DNA from: Caryophanales bacterium
GTDB lineage: Bacteria > Bacillota_I > Bacilli_A > RFN20 > JAISJY01
DNA: 18,643 bases
Direction: 5' to 3'
Assembly (NCBI GenBank): GCA_031261365.1
Contig: JAISJY010000092.1
Coordinates: forward strand, 1-18,643
Part shown: positions 14,249 through 18,643 of the stretch, one piece after another
Position numbering within the stretch: position 1 is the first letter of the stretch
How the letters are laid out: each line of letters begins with the position of its first letter
The notes under the pieces: generated by a model
Seen by the model: only the letters and a program-made list of their open reading frames with translations
What the model was told of the DNA's origin: nothing
Database searches by the model: none
Translations under genes and position numbers: made by a program

Positions 14249-14490
14249 ACCTTTTCGTCAAACTTAACAAAAACATGTTTGCTTTCTATCTTCGCTCCAA
14301 TTCTTACCACTTCTCTAATATCATTAGCAACTGAACCTTTCATCCCAATTAGTTTTCCTATCTCACTACTTGGACCGGTTACAAAAATCGTGATATTCTT
14401 TTTAGAATCAGTATTACTAGTAATATTAATGTCCTCAATATTACTTACTAGAGGAGTGATAATATCTAAAATCATTTTCTCATAGTTCAT
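14245..14490 (-). CDS. khpA: KH-domain RNA-binding protein KhpA
   Basis: An 81-residue single type-II KH domain with the GxxG loop in IGKLIGMKGSVANDIR. Proteins of this position and size (YlqC/KhpA) bind RNA, often with KhpB/Jag, and influence cell division or small-RNA function in streptococci and relatives. The gene begins 4 nt after rpsP and overlaps rimM by 4 nt. A GAAGG within the last rpsP codons may serve as its Shine-Dalgarno. Confidence 0.93.
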   Translation of the reverse strand: MNYEKMILDIITPLVSNIEDINITSNTDSKKNITIFVTGPSSEIGKLIGMKGSVANDIREVVRIGAKIESKHVFVKFDEKV

Positions 14491-14494
14491 AAAA

Positions 14495-14773
14495 CTATGC
14501 CTTCTTTACTTTTTTTTCTTCTGCTAGTTGCTTTAATATTCCAGCCTTTGATAATATTGTATGAACTGTTTGAGTTGGTTGAGCTCCTTGATTTAGCCAA
14601 TAAACTACTCTTTCAGTATTAATCTTGACTTGTTCAGTTACTTTTTTCAAAGGTTCATAATTACCAATTTCTTCTATAAATCTGCCATCTCTTGGACTTC
14701 TTGAATCAGATACAACTATTCTATAAGTTGATAAATGAGTTCTGCCTGTTCTTCTTAATCTAATCTTTACCAT
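14495..14773 (-). CDS. rpsP: 30S ribosomal protein S16
   Basis: A 92-residue protein, the normal size. It has MVKIRLRRTGRTHLSTYRIV, the conserved VVSDSRSPRDGRFIEEIGNY and the VVYWLNQGAQPTQTVHTILS stretch, with a Lys-rich tail. The ATG follows AGAGGAGG at 6 nt. It is the first gene of the S16-KhpA-RimM-TrmD operon, driven by a promoter that lies within the end of the upstream membrane-protein gene. The ylxM-ffh genes often found upstream in Bacillota are replaced here by an ABC transporter operon. Confidence 0.98.
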   Translation of the reverse strand: MVKIRLRRTGRTHLSTYRIVVSDSRSPRDGRFIEEIGNYEPLKKVTEQVKINTERVVYWLNQGAQPTQTVHTILSKAGILKQLAEEKKVKKA

Positions 14774-14790
14774 ATTTTACCTCCTCTAAT

Positions 14791-14819
14791 ATCATACTAG
14801 AAAGCAATAGGGCTGTCAA
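14791..14819 (-). promoter_or_regulatory. rpsP: rpsP operon promoter
   Basis: A perfect TTGACA (14819-14814), 17 nt, and TATGAT (14796-14791). The -35 and most of the spacer are coding sequence for the last residues of the upstream gene. The start near 14784 coincides with the Shine-Dalgarno, leaving a leader of about 11 nt, so no ribosomal-protein leader element can fit. Confidence 0.75.
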
Positions 14820-15459
14820 GTGTTTTTAATTGACAGAGTGTTTTCTGTCTTTTAGCCGAAATAACCATATAAAGAGATATTAAAACAGAAACAATACCTA
14901 GAACAATACCTACATAATCAAAATAAAATATAGGTTTAATACCATTATGACCTAAAACTGCCATTTGAACTAAGACTAAACCAAACAAAGAAGAAATCAA
15001 ACTTGTTAATTTTAAAGCTTGTAAAATAGGCTGTTTCTCTTTTTTTCTAGCTAAATAACCAAAGATAGCAACTAATATTTCAATTCCTGTGATTACCCCA
15101 ATACCAATAACCATAATTGTTGTAAAAATGAACTTACTATAACCGTTGATAATAACATTTATACTACCTATAATATAAGAAAGACTTGCTAATAACATAA
15201 TAAATCCCATTAATTGATAATAATGATATTCGTTTTTCTTTGTTCTTTGACTATAACCTTTAACTGCTATTATTTTGGTTAAGAATAAACCAATATTATA
15301 AAAACCACTAACCACAAACAATATAGAAGAACTAATAAACCCCAATAAAATCTTTCCTAGTCCCATCATAACATTAACAAACATTGATATTTTAGTAAAA
15401 AGAATTGTTCTATTATAGATTTGCTCTTTATTACAAAGCCATTTCCATATTCTTAACAC
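14797..15459 (-). CDS. Polytopic membrane protein of unknown function
   Basis: A 220-residue protein with about six membrane segments (roughly 24-50, 53-67, 82-104, 112-138, 148-168, 178-200) and short loops. The first two segments, TKISMFVNVMMGLGKILLGF and the following SSILFVVSGFYNIG, resemble the opening of cation diffusion facilitators, but the Asp residues that bind metal there are absent, so metal transport is not supported. It is the last gene of the ABC transporter operon, beginning two bases after the preceding stop; the rpsP promoter overlaps its 3' end. No family name can be given with confidence. Confidence 0.72.
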   Translation of the reverse strand: MLRIWKWLCNKEQIYNRTILFTKISMFVNVMMGLGKILLGFISSSILFVVSGFYNIGLFLTKIIAVKGYSQRTKKNEYHYYQLMGFIMLLASLSYIIGSINVIINGYSKFIFTTIMVIGIGVITGIEILVAIFGYLARKKEKQPILQALKLTSLISSLFGLVLVQMAVLGHNGIKPIFYFDYVGIVLGIVSVLISLYMVISAKRQKTLCQLKTLDSPIAF

Positions 15460-15461
15460 AA

Positions 15462-16181
15462 TTATAACTCTCTTAAAATAGTATCATTTTCACTTATCTG
15501 TTGATATTGAACTTCAAATGTTTTACTTTTCTTTTCTGATTTAATTACTCTATAAATTGCCAAAGCAGATATGAAAGAACCACCAATATCTAATAAAATA
15601 TCTTTCATTGTATCGATTAAAGCTTCATGACCTATTAAAACTGTCCCATCACTAGCAATATATCTTTGCATATTTGTTCCAAAAATACTATCACCACTAA
15701 ACTCAAATACTTCCCATAACATCCCTAATAAAGCTGATAAACTAAAAGCAAATAAACATAATTTAAAAGGAGATAATTTATTACCTTCTCTTAAAAGAAC
15801 TACACTAACATAAACAAATATCACTCCACCACCCGCATGTAAGATGCTGTCCCAAATAGGAACTAAATTATAAACATCCATTAATTCACCTAAGAACAAT
15901 GCTGAGAAAATATATAACATCACATAGTACCTCATAAAAAGAGGTAACTTAAATCCTTTAACTATCTTTTCAACTATCTTTGGCAAAAACAAAGCACATA
16001 TACCCACTACACAAATTAAAAGTTCTAAAACAGGAGTTGCCCCACCACTATTTAAAATACTATCTGCTTGAACTTGCCCTAAAATCAATTGAAAAGTAAT
16101 TGCCATAAACTTCGCGGTATATAAAGCAACAAAGCCAACATTAAGAATTAAATAAGTTATTTTTAAAATCTTTTCTTTCAT
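15462..16181 (-). CDS. Polytopic membrane protein, DUF2238/YjdF-like
   Basis: A 239-residue protein with about six or seven membrane segments. The central stretch VPIWDSILHAGGGVIFVYVS followed by ALLGMLWEVFEFSGDSIFG and ALIDTMKDILLDIGGSFISA has the spaced Asp, His, Glu and Asp residues of DUF2238/YjdF-type membrane proteins. The buried acidic and His residues could bind metal or carry protons; the family role is unknown to me. It lies 9 bp from the ABC permease and is directly followed by another membrane protein, so it probably belongs to the same export or resistance operon. Hydrophilic tail of about 25 residues. Confidence 0.75.
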   Translation of the reverse strand: MKEKILKITYLILNVGFVALYTAKFMAITFQLILGQVQADSILNSGGATPVLELLICVVGICALFLPKIVEKIVKGFKLPLFMRYYVMLYIFSALFLGELMDVYNLVPIWDSILHAGGGVIFVYVSVVLLREGNKLSPFKLCLFAFSLSALLGMLWEVFEFSGDSIFGTNMQRYIASDGTVLIGHEALIDTMKDILLDIGGSFISALAIYRVIKSEKKSKTFEVQYQQISENDTILREL

Positions 16182-16190
16182 AGTAACCTC

Positions 16191-16904
16191 TTATAATGGC
16201 AAATCTCTTTGATTAAAGACGAAAACACCACCAACATAAGCGACCGCTCCAATTACTAATAAAATGATAAAGTTTAAAATAAAGGCTGTACCATTCCCCA
16301 TTAAAGCTGTCGGATTAAAAAATGTACTAGGTGTAAAATATTTAAGCCAACTTAAATCTGTATTAAACATTGCCACCATTGGAAGTAAAATAAAGGCTCC
16401 AACAATTCCTCCTCCAAGAGCTGTAGCATGTTTTGATAAATTAAACAAAGATGAAAAGAAAAAAGTAATTCCAGAAAACAAAACTCCTAAAAAGAATAAA
16501 CCATAGTTAAGTTTAATAATAGTGAATACTCCATTTCCATCAATTCCAAACCTTGAAGTTGCAGCCGCGATTATATGAGTTAAAGCGGTTAAAGTAAACA
16601 TGATAAATAAAGATGAAATAAAATATACTGCTTGAGTAATCGCTACCTTTTTTCTAGTGTTTGGTGTTGATAAAATATATGCCATTGAACCACTATCAAC
16701 TTTACTTGCAATAAGTTTTGTCCCTGTTGTTATAACATATATTGCCATTAATAATGAGGGAAAGATATTATAGTAAGCTAACCCTGTAGCCGAAATCGGA
16801 GCATTTCCTGCAATGCCAAATAAAAGTAGCATTTGAACTCCTGTGTAAATCAGTAACGAAACCCAATTTTCTTTAATTGTTTGTTTTAATAATGTTTTAT
16901 TCAT
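16191..16904 (-). CDS. ABC-2 type transporter permease
   Basis: A 237-residue membrane protein with about six segments and the ABC-2 layout. A cytoplasmic N-terminal helix (KQTIKENWVSLLIYTG) is followed by the loop SKVDSGSMAYILSTPNTRKK between segments 2 and 3, which is typical of the coupling region, and then four further segments. It partners with the two ATPases encoded just upstream; its ATG overlaps the last ATPase stop by 4 nt. Only one permease is encoded for two different ATPases, so a heterodimeric ATPase pair with a permease homodimer is likely, unless a second permease lies outside the window. The substrate is unknown; relatives export antibiotics, lantibiotics or lipids. Confidence 0.85.
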   Translation of the reverse strand: MNKTLLKQTIKENWVSLLIYTGVQMLLLFGIAGNAPISATGLAYYNIFPSLLMAIYVITTGTKLIASKVDSGSMAYILSTPNTRKKVAITQAVYFISSLFIMFTLTALTHIIAAATSRFGIDGNGVFTIIKLNYGLFFLGVLFSGITFFFSSLFNLSKHATALGGGIVGAFILLPMVAMFNTDLSWLKYFTPSTFFNPTALMGNGTAFILNFIILLVIGAVAYVGGVFVFNQRDLPL

Positions 16905-17809
16905 ATTTCCTCCTTGTTTTTTTTATAAATATCATTAAATGCATCTCTTAATGTCAATGGCTTATAAGTTAAAAACTTAACATCCAATGAACTTAATACC
17001 TCAAAAAGTTTATTTAATTTCTCTTTTGAAACTTTAACAAGCACTTGATTATAAGCCTCTTGGGTACTTATTATTTCAAATTTCTTCATTAAAAACTTTT
17101 GATAATCTTCTTTCTTATTAAACTCTATTTTGTATTCTTTAATTGCTTCCATACCTCTTATTTCATTCATATCAATGATATCTAGAATATGTCCTTCTTT
17201 AATAACTGCCACTTTATCACAAGTATGTTCCATTTCATCAAAGATATGTGAACTCATAAAGATAGTTTTACCTTTGGCTTTCTCTTGCATAATCATTTCA
17301 CTAAAAGCCTTTTGCATTAAAGGATCTAAGCCTGTTGTTGGCTCATCAAATATGAGTATTTCTTTGTCTTCCATAAAGGCTACCACAATCGCGGATTTCT
17401 GTTTCATTCCCTTACTCATTCTCTTTAAAGTTGCTCGAGCATCAAGATGTAATTTATCAGCAATTTCATGAGCTTTTAAAAGGTCTTTTTCTTTTAAATA
17501 TTCAGCTTGTAATTTAAAGAACTCATTTCCTGTTTTAACACTTGGAAAAGCAATTTCTCCAGGAATGTAACTAACATCTTTCTTTATTTCAGCACTATCA
17601 AACCAATAATTCTTTCCATTAATAGTAACATTGCCCTTATCTGCCTTTAAAAACCCCATTAAATGTCTAATTAAAGTTGTTTTACCTGCTCCATTAATGC
17701 CTACCAAACCAAAGACTTCACCTTTTTCAACTTTTAAACTAACATTAAATAAACCTCTACCATTACCATAATCTTTACTTAAATTATCAACATCAATAAT
17801 TACACTCAT
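16901..17809 (-). CDS. ABC transporter ATP-binding protein (DrrA/BcrA-like), second copy
   Basis: A 302-residue ATPase with Walker A GINGAGKTT (38-46), a signature altered to MSKGMKQK (131-138) in place of LSGGQ, Walker B ILIFDEP (151-157) and H-loop His188 in SSHIF, followed by a C-terminal extension of about 100 residues typical of drug/lantibiotic exporters. It is a tandem paralogue of the ATPase encoded just upstream: compare SKDYGNGRGLFNVSLKVEKG with SKDYGFARGIFNVSFSVEKG. The ATG overlaps the upstream stop (ATGA). The signature departure is common in this group and does not imply loss of activity. Confidence 0.93.
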   Translation of the reverse strand: MSVIIDVDNLSKDYGNGRGLFNVSLKVEKGEVFGLVGINGAGKTTLIRHLMGFLKADKGNVTINGKNYWFDSAEIKKDVSYIPGEIAFPSVKTGNEFFKLQAEYLKEKDLLKAHEIADKLHLDARATLKRMSKGMKQKSAIVVAFMEDKEILIFDEPTTGLDPLMQKAFSEMIMQEKAKGKTIFMSSHIFDEMEHTCDKVAVIKEGHILDIIDMNEIRGMEAIKEYKIEFNKKEDYQKFLMKKFEIISTQEAYNQVLVKVSKEKLNKLFEVLSSLDVKFLTYKPLTLRDAFNDIYKKNKEEI

Positions 17810-18643
17810 TGCCTTTCCTCCTTTTCATAAAACTTCATAAAGTAATTCTCAAGAGTGAACTTTCTTTCACTAAAATCAGTAATATTATGTTGGCTTAATT
17901 CTAGAATGAAATCATTAATTTTACTATCATGTATAGCATATTCCCGCTTAACCCTATCCACTGTTGACACATAGATTTTATTTTGATTATGTCTTATTTC
18001 ATCTGTTCTAACAGACGCGACTAATTTCCCATCTTTAATAATGATAATTCGATCACATATAGCATCTACTTCACTAAAAATATGGCTTGATAAGAGAATT
18101 ATTTTGCCTCTTTCTTTTTCTTTTTTTAAAAAAGTAATAAAGCGTTCCTGCATAACAGGGTCTAAAGCACTAGTAGGTTCATCTAAAATTAAGATTTCAG
18201 GGTCATGAGCTAAAGCTGTCACCAAAGCTAATTTTCTTTTATTTCCTAAACTCATCCTTTTGGTTTTACCTCTTAAATCAAGTTCAAATATTTTACATAA
18301 TTCTTCTACATATTCTTTATTCTTACAAGCTCTAAGTCCACTCATCATCATTATAAATTGGTCTCCTGTTAGATTTTCAGGTAAAGCAATTTCACCAGGC
18401 AAATAACCAACACTCAACATAATTTGAGAAGCATCTTCTTTACATCTTAAACCTTTAATAAAACACTGCCCTTCATCAGCTTTACAAAACCCCATCAAAT
18501 GCCGAATAGTTGTTGTCTTACCCGCTCCATTAGGTCCAAGATAACCTAACACCTCACCTTTCTCTACTGAAAATGAAACATTAAAAATACCTCTTGCAAA
18601 GCCATAATCCTTGCTTACATTTTCAACTTCAATAATTTTTTCA
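17806..18643 (-). CDS. ABC transporter ATP-binding protein, first copy (start outside window)
   Basis: Open from the right edge for 278 codons. The first visible residues EKIIEVENVSKDYG are the usual family opening, so only one or a few N-terminal residues are missing. The in-frame GTG at 18552 is an internal Val just before Walker A, not a start. Walker A is GPNGAGKTT, the signature is MSLGNKRK, Walker B is ILILDEP and the H-loop is SSHIF. It differs from its neighbour mainly in a shorter C-terminal extension. The tandem pair overlaps by 4 nt and should give equal amounts of two ATPases for a heterodimeric exporter with the permease at 16191-16904. The operon promoter and any regulator lie to the right. 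Confidence 0.93.
   Translation of the reverse strand, partial: EKIIEVENVSKDYGFARGIFNVSFSVEKGEVLGYLGPNGAGKTTTIRHLMGFCKADEGQCFIKGLRCKEDASQIMLSVGYLPGEIALPENLTGDQFIMMMSGLRACKNKEYVEELCKIFELDLRGKTKRMSLGNKRKLALVTALAHDPEILILDEPTSALDPVMQERFITFLKKEKERGKIILLSSHIFSEVDAICDRIIIIKDGKLVASVRTDEIRHNQNKIYVSTVDRVKREYAIHDSKINDFILELSQHNITDFSERKFTLENYFMKFYEKEERQ

Noticed and set aside
17130..17471. Plus-strand open frame of 113 codons
   Set aside because: It is antisense to the well-supported ABC ATPase at 16901-17809, without a ribosome binding site.
18466..18552. GTG at 18552 as the real start of the last ATPase
   Set aside because: The frame continues upstream to the window edge with a typical family N-terminus (VENVSKDYG), so the codon is an internal Val.

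Overview
The window is strongly AT-rich, with short Shine-Dalgarno-led operons, lipoproteins and S-box-style control of metK. This points to a low-GC Gram-positive lineage (Bacillota, or the Acholeplasma/RF39-like Mollicutes relatives). UGA is read as stop, because many gene junctions are ATGA overlaps and Trp is TGG, so it is not a UGA=Trp mycoplasma. The genus cannot be named from sequence alone. No tRNA, rRNA, CRISPR array or insertion sequence was seen, and no stretch over about 210 bases lacks a gene.

Layout. 1-402 is the N-terminal part of plsX (minus), cut by the left edge. 502-2341 (minus) is a small operon: a consensus promoter, a 28-codon ORF ending in a terminator-like hairpin, then two predicted lipoproteins of unknown function. 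2473-3813 (plus) is a toxin-antitoxin-like pair: a DUF3990-type ADP-ribosyltransferase-fold protein whose only well-placed start codon is ATT, overlapped by an HTH partner, with a palindrome in the promoter spacer. 3816-6448 (minus) is a MacB/FtsX-type ABC transporter, divergent from a small membrane protein (6564-7049, plus). 7046-7959 (minus) is an XRE regulator overlapping a protein made of about 28-residue helical repeats.

8027-9390 (minus) is metK with promoter, S-box-like aptamer, antiterminator and terminator. 9400-10508 (minus) is an AlkD-like DNA glycosylase overlapped by a PNPOx-fold protein. 10606-12002 (plus) is a self-contained cassette: four direct repeats at an exact 23-bp period, a promoter inside them, a DUF4143-type ATPase with a PD-(D/E)XK-like end, and one more repeat copy after its stop. 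12015-14773 (minus) is rpsP-khpA-rimM-trmD followed by a DHH phosphoesterase. 14797-18643 (minus) is an operon with two tandem-duplicated ABC ATPases, an ABC-2 permease and two more polytopic membrane proteins.

How it fits together. Housekeeping genes for phospholipid synthesis, SAM synthesis and ribosome or tRNA maturation alternate with accessory cassettes for export, toxin-antitoxin-like functions and the repeat-flanked ATPase. The most unusual items are the repeat-bounded ATPase cassette, the ATT-initiated DUF3990 gene, and the small ORF whose last codons form a terminator hairpin.
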